Below are positions 18,181-25,891 of a DNA stretch of 64,000 bases, in pieces. The notes under the pieces are model-generated. The model was given only the letters and a program-made list of their open reading frames with translations. It had not been told where the DNA came from and made no database searches. Position numbers and translations under genes: made by a program. Source of the stretch: Sphingomonas chungangi (GTDB taxonomy: Bacteria; Pseudomonadota; Alphaproteobacteria; Sphingomonadales; Sphingomonadaceae). Numbering within the stretch: position 1 is the first letter of the stretch; every line of letters begins with the position of its first letter. The DNA is taken from assembly GCF_013778325.1 (NCBI RefSeq), contig NZ_JACEIB010000006.1:310001-374000 (forward strand). The letters run 5' to 3'.

Positions 18181-18464
18181 TGGCGGGCACATCCGAACAG
18201 CGGACCATCGTGCTGGGCGCGATCGGGATCTGGGCGGCCCTGTTCCTGCTGGGCGCCTCCAGCCTGGCCTATGCGCTGATCCCGGGCCTGCCGCTGAAGC
18301 TGCCGGCCGCGCTCGTCGTGGTCGTCCTTCAGGCCGCGCTCGTCCTCGGCGGTTTCATGCGGCTGGGCAAAGCGAGCGCGCTGGTCCGCACGACGGCCCT
18401 CATCGGGATCGTCTGGCTGAGCTTCCTCTTCATGATGTCCTTCGCCGACCTCTGGACGCGCTAA
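18180..18464 (+). CDS. Cytochrome c oxidase subunit IV-like small membrane protein
   Basis: Predicted 94-residue protein with three hydrophobic helices (about 9-30, 38-58 and 68-90), the layout of the small fourth subunit of bacterial oxidases. It begins on the last base of the subunit III stop codon (TGATG), which fixes the start. The C-terminus ends in WLSFLFMMSFADLWTR. The assignment rests on size, topology and operon position. Confidence 0.85.
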   Translation: MAGTSEQRTIVLGAIGIWAALFLLGASSLAYALIPGLPLKLPAALVVVVLQAALVLGGFMRLGKASALVRTTALIGIVWLSFLFMMSFADLWTR

Positions 18465-18497
18465 GGCACCGATCAGGCCACGGGGCGTTCATCCGGC

Positions 18498-18626
18498 ATG
18501 GACAGCGAACCCAAACCGCCTGCCAGGGGCAGCAAGCTCTTCCTGATCGTCGGCGGGCTGATCCTCGCGATCGTCGTGATCATCTTCTGGGGCAGCATCC
18601 TGAGCTATTTCACGCAGACGCGCTGA
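18498..18626 (+). CDS. 42-residue single-helix membrane peptide after the oxidase genes
   Basis: Predicted 42-residue peptide: MDSEPKPPARGSK, then a continuous hydrophobic stretch from residue 14 to about 31 and a short tail ending SYFTQTR. It begins 33 bases after the subunit IV-like stop and has no other gene on its strand before the channel gene. Its size and topology fit a small accessory oxidase subunit of the CcoQ/CydX kind, but no sequence family is recognised. The ribosome site is weak (GGCGTTCATCCGG), which lowers confidence. Confidence 0.55.
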   Translation: MDSEPKPPARGSKLFLIVGGLILAIVVIIFWGSILSYFTQTR

Positions 18627-18658
18627 ATTCGCCTGCTCCACTAAATCGAGGGCCGATC

Positions 18659-19732
18659 ATGTGTTTCCTGCGGTATCTCGTCGTCCTGTGCGCAGCGCTA
18701 TTCGCCATTCCGGCTGCCGCTCAGCAACAGCCGGGCGCCCCGCTCGTGATCGCGACGCACGAGGCGCCGCCCTTTGCGATGAAGCGGCCGGACGGGCAAT
18801 GGCAGGGGCTGGCGATCGATCTCTGGCGCGGGATCGCGCACGACCAGAACCTGAACTTCCGTTTTCAGGATACCTCGCTCCAGAACATGGTCGATGGCGT
18901 AGCGCAGGGCCGCTATGCCGCCAGCGTCGGCGCGCTGACGGTGACGCCGGGGCGCGAGCTCAAGATCGATTTCACCCATCCTTATTACACGACCGGCTTC
19001 GGCATAGCGGTCGGCAAGTCGCCGCCCGCCTGGCTCGTGCTGCTGCGCAATTTCTTCACCTGGGGTTTCCTGCAGGCGGTACTGGCGCTCGCGAGCGTGC
19101 TGCTGGTGATCGGTTTTCTCTTCTGGCTGGCCGAGCGGCGCGCCAACGACGAGCAGTTCGGCGGATCTACCGCGAAGGGGATAGGCGCGGGCTTCTGGTT
19201 CTCGGCCGTGACGATGACGACGGTCGGCTATGGCGACAAGGCGCCGCGCACGCTCGCAGGCCGAATCATCGCGACCGTCTGGATGTTCGCCGCGATTATC
19301 ATCATCTCGACGTTCACCGGCATGATTGCTTCGTCGCTCACCGAAAGCCGGCTGAGTGGCCAGATCAAGAATGCGGACGATCTCGCCAGCGCCAAGGTCG
19401 GCTCGATTGCCGGATCGGCGGCGGAAGACTGGCTCAACCGGACCGACGTGGGCTTCCAGCGTTATCCGACCATCCAGGCCGGGTTGGACGCGGTCGCCTC
19501 GGGCCAGATCGACGCCTTCGTCTACGACCGGCCGCTGCTGCGCTACGTGATCAAGCAGCAATATAGCCGGAAACTGCGGCTGGTCCCGGGGAATTTCGGG
19601 CGGCAGGACTACGCCTTCGGGTTGCCTCAGGGATCGAAGCTGCGCGAGGGGATCAACGAGTCCCTGCTGCGCCGGATCGACGGCCAGCCTTGGAACGCGC
19701 TGGTGAAGCAGACGCTCGGCGCGAACGAGTGA
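18659..19732 (+). CDS. GluR0-like prokaryotic glutamate-receptor-type potassium channel
   Basis: Predicted 357-residue protein with the architecture of bacterial ionotropic glutamate receptors. After a signal peptide (about 1-21) comes the first half of a periplasmic amino-acid-binding lobe (VIATHEAPPFA... to about 118). A helix (about 137-157), a pore loop with the potassium selectivity filter TVGYGD (188-193) and a second helix (about 202-226) are followed by the second half of the binding domain (to about 354). This is the GluR0 layout: a potassium filter fused into a split solute-binding domain. The ligand is unknown. It follows the oxidase operon on the same strand, 32 bases after the 42-residue peptide gene. 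Confidence 0.9.
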   Translation: MCFLRYLVVLCAALFAIPAAAQQQPGAPLVIATHEAPPFAMKRPDGQWQGLAIDLWRGIAHDQNLNFRFQDTSLQNMVDGVAQGRYAASVGALTVTPGRELKIDFTHPYYTTGFGIAVGKSPPAWLVLLRNFFTWGFLQAVLALASVLLVIGFLFWLAERRANDEQFGGSTAKGIGAGFWFSAVTMTTVGYGDKAPRTLAGRIIATVWMFAAIIIISTFTGMIASSLTESRLSGQIKNADDLASAKVGSIAGSAAEDWLNRTDVGFQRYPTIQAGLDAVASGQIDAFVYDRPLLRYVIKQQYSRKLRLVPGNFGRQDYAFGLPQGSKLREGINESLLRRIDGQPWNALVKQTLGANE

Positions 19733-19917
19733 GCCATGTCCTGCCTGGGGTTGGGCAGGGTCTGCTGTTTGCCGAAGGCATGGCAAGCAAGACCGTCTGG
19801 AGCCTCGTGATGGGCTTAGCTGTATCGGGTATATCGCAGGTGCTAGCTGAGGCTGCGTGAGACTGTTCAATAGCTTGGGCCTCTACCCGAACGCGACCTT
19901 AACAGCGGTGAGGTGAA

Positions 19918-20468
19918 GTGCGGTCGGGCGATCAGGCGGTTCCGCTTGGGAACGTCGCCGTCGCAGGCGAACCCGTCGGCGATAACGGGATTGAGCGTGG
20001 CGATCCCGACAAACGGCATCAGCAATCGACCTTCGGTGGTCATTTTGTTGAGGTGGCGCCAGATGCCGCATCCGGCAAAATCCGCGTGCGCCGGATGCTG
20101 GCCGTCTGCGCGGCAGGGGACGTTCTCAATCCGAAATCGGCGCGTAGCACGGTCATCGGTGCGATGACGATGGAAGTTGCCGCCACGCTCATGGAAGAAC
20201 TCACTGTCGACACGCGCTGCAGCGTCTTCGTCAATCACGATCTTGACGGATATGGCCGGAAAAACCGAACGATCTTCAGGACACGGAAGTAATCTTCCTT
20301 GACGAGATCGATCTGATCTCATCGCCGGTGAAGAGAGTCGGCGAGCTCGGAACATTCGTTGTACCAGCGGGTATCGCCAAGGGAGTCTACAAACCGACGG
20401 GCGTAGGCGTGCGTGCTCTCCGATCACGGTTGCCTAATATCTCGAACGGCTTGCCGACCGTCACCTGA
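19918..20468 (+). pseudogene. Decayed xanthine dehydrogenase-family molybdopterin-binding subunit
   Basis: The last part of a large molybdopterin-binding subunit survives. Frame 19918-20292 contains FGGHFVEVAPDAASGKIRVRRML and VLNPKSARSTVIGAMTMEVA, which align with the C-terminal region of the intact gene at 42176-44404 (FGAHFAEVAVNSVTGEVRVRRML, VLNAKTARSQCLGGMTFGIG). The frame then breaks; another frame continues with EVIFLDEIDLISSPVKRVGELG and a degraded end at the TGA at 20466-20468. Nothing of the first two-thirds is seen. Two maturation genes (xdhC-like and mocA-like) follow directly, so this was probably the catalytic gene of that operon. Confidence 0.85.
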
Positions 20469-20504
20469 TTGCCCGGTCGTCCGCCGCAGCCTATTTCAGC
20501 AAGT

Positions 20505-21431
20505 ATGCAGGATCACGAACCCGTTCTCACCGCCTTCAAATCCTGGCGCGGAGCCTCGATGGCTTTGGCGACCGTCGTCTCCACCTGGGGGTCGGCGCCA
20601 CGCCCACGCGGCAGTCACATGCTCATGCATGCCGATGGCCGCTTCGAGGGATCGGTATCGGGCGGCTGCGTCGAGGGAGAGGTGCTGGCGCTCGCCGAGC
20701 AGGTGATGGCGACCGGCAAGGCCGAGAAGCGGCGCTATGGCGTGTCCGATGCCTCCGCCTGGGAGGTCGGGCTGCCATGTGGAGGGAGCATCGAGGTCCT
20801 GGTGCAGCCGGTCGGCGAGACCGGCTATGCGCCGGATCTCTTCGACGCCGTTGTCGCGGGACGCGAGTCGGGCAGCACTATCCATATCGCCACCGATCTT
20901 GATACAGGGCGGAGCGCTTTAGCGGCGACGGACACGTCCGATCTTTTCGTCAATCGCTACGCCCCGCCCCGGAGGTTGTTCATCGTCGGCGCGGTCCAGA
21001 TCGCGCAAAGCCTGGTAGGCATCGCCCGGACGCTCGGCATCCGCCCCGTCGTCATCGATCCGCGCGGGCGCTTCCTGACCGAAGAGCGGTTTCCAGAGAC
21101 CGAACTCGACGATCGGTGGCCGGACGAGGCGATCGCAGCGTGGAAGCCAGATGGCGGCAGCGCCGTCGTCACGCTCAGCCATGACCCGAAGATCGACGAT
21201 CCCGCGCTGATCGCCGCGCTGAGCCGACCGACCGGTTATGTCGCGGCGCTCGGGTCGCGACGCAGCCACGCAGCCCGGCTGGAGCGTCTGGCGGCAGTGG
21301 GCGTCGCGCGTGCGGATCTCGATCGGATCGAGGGACCGGCGGGCATCGACATCGGCGCGATCGGAGCGGCCGAAAGCGCTCTGTCAGTGGCGGCAGCCAT
21401 GGTCGCAACTCTGGCGCGAGACGGCGAATGA
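20505..21431 (+). CDS. xdhC: XdhC-family molybdenum cofactor insertion protein
   Basis: Predicted 308-residue XdhC/CoxI-family protein. Such proteins bind and sulfurate the molybdenum cofactor and load it into xanthine-dehydrogenase-type enzymes. The N-terminal domain has VVSTWGSAPRPRGSHML and GSVSGGCVEGEV; the C-terminal Rossmann half has RRLFIVGAVQIAQSL, a VVIDPRGRF loop and YVAALGSRRSHAAR. The ATG at 20505 fits the family better than a TTG at 20469. The stop overlaps the mocA-like gene (ATGA). Its former target gene upstream has decayed; the intact paoABC enzyme at 42176-45935 has no maturation gene of its own and may be the present client. Confidence 0.92.
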   Translation: MQDHEPVLTAFKSWRGASMALATVVSTWGSAPRPRGSHMLMHADGRFEGSVSGGCVEGEVLALAEQVMATGKAEKRRYGVSDASAWEVGLPCGGSIEVLVQPVGETGYAPDLFDAVVAGRESGSTIHIATDLDTGRSALAATDTSDLFVNRYAPPRRLFIVGAVQIAQSLVGIARTLGIRPVVIDPRGRFLTEERFPETELDDRWPDEAIAAWKPDGGSAVVTLSHDPKIDDPALIAALSRPTGYVAALGSRRSHAARLERLAAVGVARADLDRIEGPAGIDIGAIGAAESALSVAAAMVATLARDGE

Positions 21432-21991
21432 AGGTCGCGGCCGTGCTGCTCGCCGCCGGCCGCTCGGACCGGTTCACGGACGGCGACAAGCTGGCGGCGC
21501 TTCTCGGCGACCTGCCGCTCGGCCTTCATGCCGCCCGGACGCTGACTTCGCTGCCGCTGGACAGGCATATCGTCGTCACCGGCTCGGGCGGCATGGCATG
21601 GCCCGATTTCACGGTCGTGCCGAACGATCGGCGGGATGCGGGGATGGCGAAGTCCATCGCTCTCGGTGTCAGTGCCGCACGCCGAGCCGATATCGACGCC
21701 GTGCTGATCGCGCTGGCCGATATGCCCTTCGTGAGCGTGGCGCATCTCGAACGACTTGTTGCCCGCTATCGCGGGCCGGATACAATGGTCGCATCGAGCG
21801 ACGGCATTTTCCGGATGCCTCCGGCGCTGTTCGGTGCCACATGGTTCGACACTCTGGAAACGCTGTCCAACGATCGGGGGGCGCGCGCGATTCTGGAGCA
21901 GGCCGAGATCGTGCTCGCCAATCCTGCCGAACTGCAGGACGTCGACCGCGTCGCGGATCTGGAGGCCGCCAAGGGCCGCTTCCCAGAGTGA
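21428..21991 (+). CDS. MocA-like molybdopterin nucleotidyltransferase
   Basis: Predicted 187-residue nucleotidyltransferase of the MobA/MocA superfamily, which adds CMP (or GMP) to molybdopterin. The nucleotide-binding signature LLAAGRSDRFTDGDKL lies at residues 7-22, and the metal-binding ADMPF motif at about 98-102. Xanthine-dehydrogenase-family enzymes commonly use the cytosine dinucleotide form, so a MocA role is likely. Four-base overlap with xdhC indicates coupled translation. Confidence 0.88.
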   Translation: MKVAAVLLAAGRSDRFTDGDKLAALLGDLPLGLHAARTLTSLPLDRHIVVTGSGGMAWPDFTVVPNDRRDAGMAKSIALGVSAARRADIDAVLIALADMPFVSVAHLERLVARYRGPDTMVASSDGIFRMPPALFGATWFDTLETLSNDRGARAILEQAEIVLANPAELQDVDRVADLEAAKGRFPE

Positions 21992-22127
21992 TTCCGCATC
22001 AGGGGCGTTCCGGCACTCCTCGATCCGACGGAGCCTGAAGGCGGGGATGGCGATTGACTGCGCGTTCGCAGAACAATTTCTCTGTGGAAAAAGTGAATAA
22101 TCTTTCAAGTCATACGGCATCGCCGAC

Positions 22128-22156
22128 AAAAAGGACGGTTCCTTACGGAACCGCCC
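22128..22156 (-). terminator. Rho-independent terminator of the outer-membrane protein gene
   Basis: On the minus strand GGGCGGTTCC, a four-base loop and GGAACCGTCC form a ten-base stem with one mismatch, followed by five T. It lies 25 bases beyond the stop of the minus-strand gene. Confidence 0.85.
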
Positions 22157-22180
22157 TTTGCATGCGCCGCGGGATCCTGC

Positions 22181-22786
22181 TTATTTGAACCGGAACCCAA
22201 TGCCGCCCATCGCATGATTATCGGCTGTATGATTGTCGAACTGCGAGCGCACATATTGAGCGCTCACGTAAAGGCCGCCGGGGACTGCCGAGAACTTGTC
22301 GTGCAGGGTGAACTCGACCCCGCCGCCATATTGATAGCCGTCAGCGTGGCCGCGACCGAACGAGGATGAGCCGTCGTCCGCTACGATCAGCCTGCGCTGC
22401 GCCTCGTTGACGTAGCCGCCCTTACCGAAGACCAGAAAATCGGGCGTGACGAGATAGCCCACCCGGATGTCTCCGCCGATCTGATCGCGTTGCTGGTGGG
22501 CGACGACCGCGCCAGGGAAAGCGGTCACGACGGTGTTCCCGCCATGGTTCTCGTGCCAATAGTTGAATTCCGGTCCGATCACGATCCGGTTGGCGATCAC
22601 GCCATCGAAACCGGCGGAGCCGCCGAAGCCGAACTTGCCGTTGTGATTGCCCTCGGAATGGGCCCAGTCATAGCCGGCCTGTCCCTCGATGCGGAAGCCG
22701 CGAAAGGACGTATCCTGGGCGGATGCCGCCGTGCCACAGGCAGCCAGCGTCAGCGCCGCAATCGCGACCTTCTTTATATTGCGCAT
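22181..22786 (-). CDS. Outer-membrane beta-barrel protein (porin-like, 201 residues)
   Basis: Predicted 201-residue protein with a signal peptide (MRNIKKVAIAALTLAACGTAASA) and alternating hydrophobic strands typical of eight-stranded outer-membrane barrels. Examples are FRIEGQAGYDW, GFDGVIANRIVIGPEFNYW, GYLVTPDFLVFGKGGYVN and GLYVSAQYVRSQ. The chain ends in GIGFRFK, which fits the usual terminal strand with an aromatic near the end. It stands alone, between a strong terminator and a perfect EcfG-type promoter, so it is a likely general-stress gene. The specific function (structural or small-solute channel) is not decidable. Confidence 0.88.
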   Translation of the reverse strand: MRNIKKVAIAALTLAACGTAASAQDTSFRGFRIEGQAGYDWAHSEGNHNGKFGFGGSAGFDGVIANRIVIGPEFNYWHENHGGNTVVTAFPGAVVAHQQRDQIGGDIRVGYLVTPDFLVFGKGGYVNEAQRRLIVADDGSSSFGRGHADGYQYGGGVEFTLHDKFSAVPGGLYVSAQYVRSQFDNHTADNHAMGGIGFRFK

Positions 22787-22826
22787 GATGATAAGCCTCT
22801 TGCGGTTGGGGTACGTGCGGCGGGAG

Positions 22827-22851
22827 AACGAGGGCCCGAAACGCTAGTTCC
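22827..22851 (-). promoter_or_regulatory. EcfG-type promoter of the outer-membrane protein gene
   Basis: Minus strand GGAAC, 16 bases, CGTT: exact consensus, ending 40 bases before the ATG at 22786. Apart from this element, 22787-23118 shows no gene. Confidence 0.7.
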
Positions 22852-23118
22852 TGACAGAGGCGCTAATCTCCTGAGTGTTGCTGCACCGCAACAGCGCACT
22901 GTGCGTGTCCGACCGGCCGAGCCGTGAAGCCACAAGGCGTCAATTGCCGATCTTCACCTAGCGGATCGCTGCCCGTCTCGTCTGCCCGGTTATTTTGGCG
23001 CGGCAAGATGGTCGCCTATAGGACGTCTAGCTGCCTTCCAGCACGACAGCGCCGTAACGACGGGATCAACGGCGCCCGCCGCGCGCTTGGATCTTTCCGA
23101 TAAAAGAAGGATAGCGCC

Positions 23119-23298
23119 ATGTCGACGTCACCATCTGATCCTGATGGCGGGACCGGTCCCGAGGATAGCCTTGCCACGAAGCCCAAGAGCGGCGCGGGCG
23201 GTCACGATCACGGCGACAACGAAGGAGAAGACGAGGGCGGGGCGCCGAAGGAGGGCGACTATAGCGGTCTCAACGAAAATCAGAAGCCGGTCGATTAA
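23119..23298 (+). CDS. Small acidic Gly-rich protein, 59 residues
   Basis: Predicted 59-residue soluble protein of low complexity: MSTSPSDPDGGTGPEDS at the start, GGHDHGDNEGEDEGG in the middle and SGLNENQKPVD at the end. It is strongly acidic and likely disordered. The ATG follows AAGAAGG with suitable spacing, and the codon use looks coding. No family is recognised. It stands alone, with 744 bases of apparently gene-free DNA after it. Confidence 0.6.
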   Translation: MSTSPSDPDGGTGPEDSLATKPKSGAGGHDHGDNEGEDEGGAPKEGDYSGLNENQKPVD

Positions 23299-23987
23299 GC
23301 GCCCCGCGAACCTGCATAACGGCAAGCGTGCCCGCTAATCGCTTCGACCGCACGAGCCTTCAAACGCTGTGCGCCTGGTCTGATTGGATGTGCGAGGGCC
23401 GGAGCAGATGCTTCGGCACTAAGCGTCATGCCGGCGGCATTCGCCAGACCCGTGAGCCCTCGGGACGGTCGCGCGCTCGCCGCCGTGCGATCGTTTGCCA
23501 GTCGCTTTGAACATCCGGGGGGGACCACGCCCGCGGGCAGCGTGCGAGCGCCTATGGCGGAGGCGCGTGAATCCAAGGCTCTGTCGGTCTGCTTGTCGGC
23601 ACTTCGGTCGAGATGTCATGCGCTTTCGGCGATCTCCCCCGCAGGAGGCTGCGGTCATCGATCTCGTCTTCAGCCGAACGGCGTGACGACCAGCGGGCCG
23701 TCCGGGCCGTGGCGGTCGCTGCGTAGCCGCTTGAAGATCCGCCGCAGGAGCCCCGAAGGTGCCGTATCCGACGTCCACACCGACCCCGTCCTCGTGTTCG
23801 CAAGCCTCATCGTCAGCGCGCTGCGGATCATCATACGTCCTTTTTGGATATCGTCCGCATAGCGCCCCTAGCGATGTGTTGTTCCCATCCTGCGAGCCCG
23901 TGGCCGCAACCGTGCGCCGCGCGCGGCAACCGGATGGAAGTCGGTCTAAATCCAGATCAGTCGGAAGCGAAAGATGTACGCGATCAG
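23299..23987 (+). other. Gene-free stretch
   Basis: No convincing gene, RNA or repeat is seen in these 689 bases on either strand. Open frames here are Arg/Pro-rich and resemble no family; a run of seven G lies at 23517-23523. Decayed coding sequence is possible but I could not identify any. Confidence 0.5.
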
Positions 23988-24012
23988 GGAAAATGTTCCG
24001 ACCGCACGCGTT
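23988..24012 (+). promoter_or_regulatory. EcfG-like promoter of the BrkB-family gene
   Basis: GGAAA, 16 bases, CGTT: one mismatch from consensus, ending 30 bases before the ATG at 24043. It has the same variant -35 box as the act operon promoter. Confidence 0.45.
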
Positions 24013-24042
24013 ACCGTTCCGCTCATAAATCGAGGGAGACGC

Positions 24043-25290
24043 ATGGCGCATCTGCAGGACGCCGGGATTGTGGACGATCGCACCGAACGCTTCGCCGAAA
24101 GCCCCTGGGCGATCCCGGCAGAGGGCTGGAAAGCCGTCCTGCGCCGCAGCTGGACCGAGGCCAGCGAGGACAATATCGGCATCGTCGCCGCAGGCGTGTC
24201 CTTCTACGGTTTCCTGGCGCTCGTGCCGATGCTTGGCGCCGTCGTGCTCACTTATGGTCTGGTCGCCGAGCCGAAGACCGTAATCCATGATGTCCGGGCG
24301 ATGACATCGGTCATGCCGGCCGATGCCGCGAAGCTGATCGGCGAGCAACTGATGCATCTCGTAAAGAGCTCGGACGGCAAGAAGGGACTCGGCGTGCTGG
24401 TCGCCCTCGCGATCGCTTTGTTCGGCGCGCGCAACGGCGCGGGATCTGTCATCACTGCCCTTAACATCGCCTATGAGGAAAAGGAGGCCCGCGGCTTCGT
24501 CCGCGTGAACCTGCTCGCGCTCGCAATGACTGGTTGCGCGGTCATGGTGGCGCTGGTCGGGACGGTAGCCATCGCGGCGCTCGGCCACCTCGAGGATCTG
24601 ATCCCTTTCTCATCCGGGTTCGTCGTCGCGGGCGGAAAGGTCGCCGCCTATGTCGCGCTGACCCTCGTGGCTGCGGCGGGTGCCGCCGCCCTCTATCGCT
24701 TCGGGCCTTCCCGCCGGAAGCCTCGCTGGATCTGGCTGACGCCCGGGTCGATCCTGACCGCCGTGTTGTGGCTGCTCCTGACGCTGGGGTTCGGTCTCTA
24801 CGTCGCCCGCTTTGGCAATTACGACGCGAGCTATGGATCGCTTGGCGCCGTCGTGGTCATGCTGACCTGGCTCTATCTTTCGAGCTACGTCCTCCTGTTT
24901 GGCGCAGAGCTGAACTCGGAACTTGAAAAGCAGACCGTCGTCGATACGACGGATGGGCCCGCACGACCGATGGGCGAAAGGGAGGCGTGGGCGGCCGATC
25001 ACGTCGTCACGCAGGCGGCAGACCAGCCTGTCCCTCAAAAAAACGAGACGCCGCCGTCGGCCGTCGCGGCCTTTGCAACCTCTCGTGGCAGTGCACTTGG
25101 CCTTCGCGTCGTGGGCACCCGCAGGGTAGGGCTCTTGTCTTCGGCGCTCGCGACTGCTGGGCTTGCCGCCCTAGGTCGGCGTGGATCGGCACCCAAGGGT
25201 ATCGCCCTGCTGGGCGCCGCCGCCGCTTTGTCGTGGATCGTGAGGACCGGCGATTCAGATGCGGTCCCGCCGGTCGATCGGAAGACCTAG
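24043..25290 (+). CDS. YihY/BrkB-family inner-membrane protein
   Basis: Predicted 415-residue membrane protein of the YihY/BrkB family (once misnamed ribonuclease BN). Six hydrophobic helices span about 45-290. Family stretches are NIGIVAAGVSFYGFLALVPML near residues 45-65, ALFGARNGAGSVITALNIAYEE near 125-146 and YGSLGAVVVMLTWLYLSSYVLLFGAELNSE near 266-295. The extra C-terminal part (about 300-415) is unusual, with two or three further short hydrophobic stretches. The ATG follows CGAGGGAG. The function of the family is unsettled (transport or envelope). An EcfG-like promoter precedes it. Confidence 0.9.
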   Translation: MAHLQDAGIVDDRTERFAESPWAIPAEGWKAVLRRSWTEASEDNIGIVAAGVSFYGFLALVPMLGAVVLTYGLVAEPKTVIHDVRAMTSVMPADAAKLIGEQLMHLVKSSDGKKGLGVLVALAIALFGARNGAGSVITALNIAYEEKEARGFVRVNLLALAMTGCAVMVALVGTVAIAALGHLEDLIPFSSGFVVAGGKVAAYVALTLVAAAGAAALYRFGPSRRKPRWIWLTPGSILTAVLWLLLTLGFGLYVARFGNYDASYGSLGAVVVMLTWLYLSSYVLLFGAELNSELEKQTVVDTTDGPARPMGEREAWAADHVVTQAADQPVPQKNETPPSAVAAFATSRGSALGLRVVGTRRVGLLSSALATAGLAALGRRGSAPKGIALLGAAAALSWIVRTGDSDAVPPVDRKT

Positions 25291-25297
25291 TAGTAGC

Positions 25298-25615
25298 CTA
25301 TTTGTCGAGGCTGGCCGCGTTGCGGTCGGCCCACTCCTTGCCGTCGTCGCCACCCCAGAGCAGCCAGGCGATGTAGCCGGCGGATGGATCGGAGTTCGAT
25401 CCCCATTCGTGTGCCTTGCCCTGCTTGTCGACCGTGTGACGCGCGAAGTAGCTGTGCATCGACTTCACGTCGGCTTCTGATAGCTCGTGCCGATCGGCGA
25501 GCTGGCGGGCGCGCCGGACGCCGACCTCGGTACCGCCGCGGTCGAACTTGTCGCGCAGCTTCAGCCCGCGCTTGGCATTGGACGCCATCTTGAGCGTCGG
25601 CTTGAACGTGGCCAT
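25298..25615 (-). CDS. Small conserved protein with KPT/KRGLKLR N-terminus, 105 residues
   Basis: Predicted 105-residue soluble protein. It resembles a small domain I have seen in alphaproteobacterial and phage-associated hypothetical proteins: KPTLKMASNAKRGLKLRDKF, then RARQLADRHELSEADVKSMHSYFARH and PSAGYIAWLLWGGDDGKEWA at the end. No catalytic motif is evident and the function is unknown. It lies three bases after the DUF2945 gene on the same strand, so the two share a transcript and probably a stress promoter. It converges with the BrkB gene. Confidence 0.82.
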   Translation of the reverse strand: MATFKPTLKMASNAKRGLKLRDKFDRGGTEVGVRRARQLADRHELSEADVKSMHSYFARHTVDKQGKAHEWGSNSDPSAGYIAWLLWGGDDGKEWADRNAASLDK

Positions 25616-25618
25616 GGC

Positions 25619-25821
25619 TCAGTCCTTCTTCAGGGCGTCGGGTTTGTGCGCGGCGCGCTTCCCGTCGTCGGTCTCGACGATGAATTCTGGATTGTCCTTC
25701 GACGCGGCGACCTTATGCGATTTGATTCGGGTCGGACTCGTGACCTTCTTCACGACCTTGCCATGGGCCTCGCCACCCGAGCTGTCCCACTTCACCTTGT
25801 CGCCGGCTTTGGGGGGGTCAT
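25619..25821 (-). CDS. DUF2945 protein (hypervirulence-associated TUDOR domain), start region frameshifted
   Basis: The product has the DUF2945 core GDKVKWDSSGGEAHGKVVKK, then SPTRIKSHKVAASKDNPEF and KRAAHKPDALKKD. This small SH3/Tudor-like domain is called hypervirulence-associated in databases; its biochemical role is unknown. The frame as given opens only from a TTG at 25849. A far better start is the ATG at 25819-25821 (AAGGAG ten bases upstream), but it is out of frame by one base across the G7 run at 25811-25817. One extra G would give MTPPKAGDKVKW. The EcfG-like promoter overlaps the TTG, which also argues for the ATG. Confidence 0.8.
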
Positions 25822-25847
25822 ATTCGCTATTCTCCTTGCAGAGCGTC

Positions 25848-25872
25848 AACGCGCACTACCATCGATGGTTCG
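25848..25872 (-). promoter_or_regulatory. EcfG-like promoter of the DUF2945 operon
   Basis: Minus strand CGAAC, 16 bases, CGTT: one mismatch from consensus. It lies 26 bases before the ATG at 25821 and overlaps the alternative TTG start at 25849, which would make that TTG untranslatable from this promoter. Confidence 0.4.
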
Positions 25873-25891
25873 GCTCTCAGGGAAGACAGAG

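Noticed and set aside
19742-19765. Possible terminator after the channel gene (CCTGCC ... GGCAGG)
   Set aside because: The stem is only six to seven bases and no T run follows directly.
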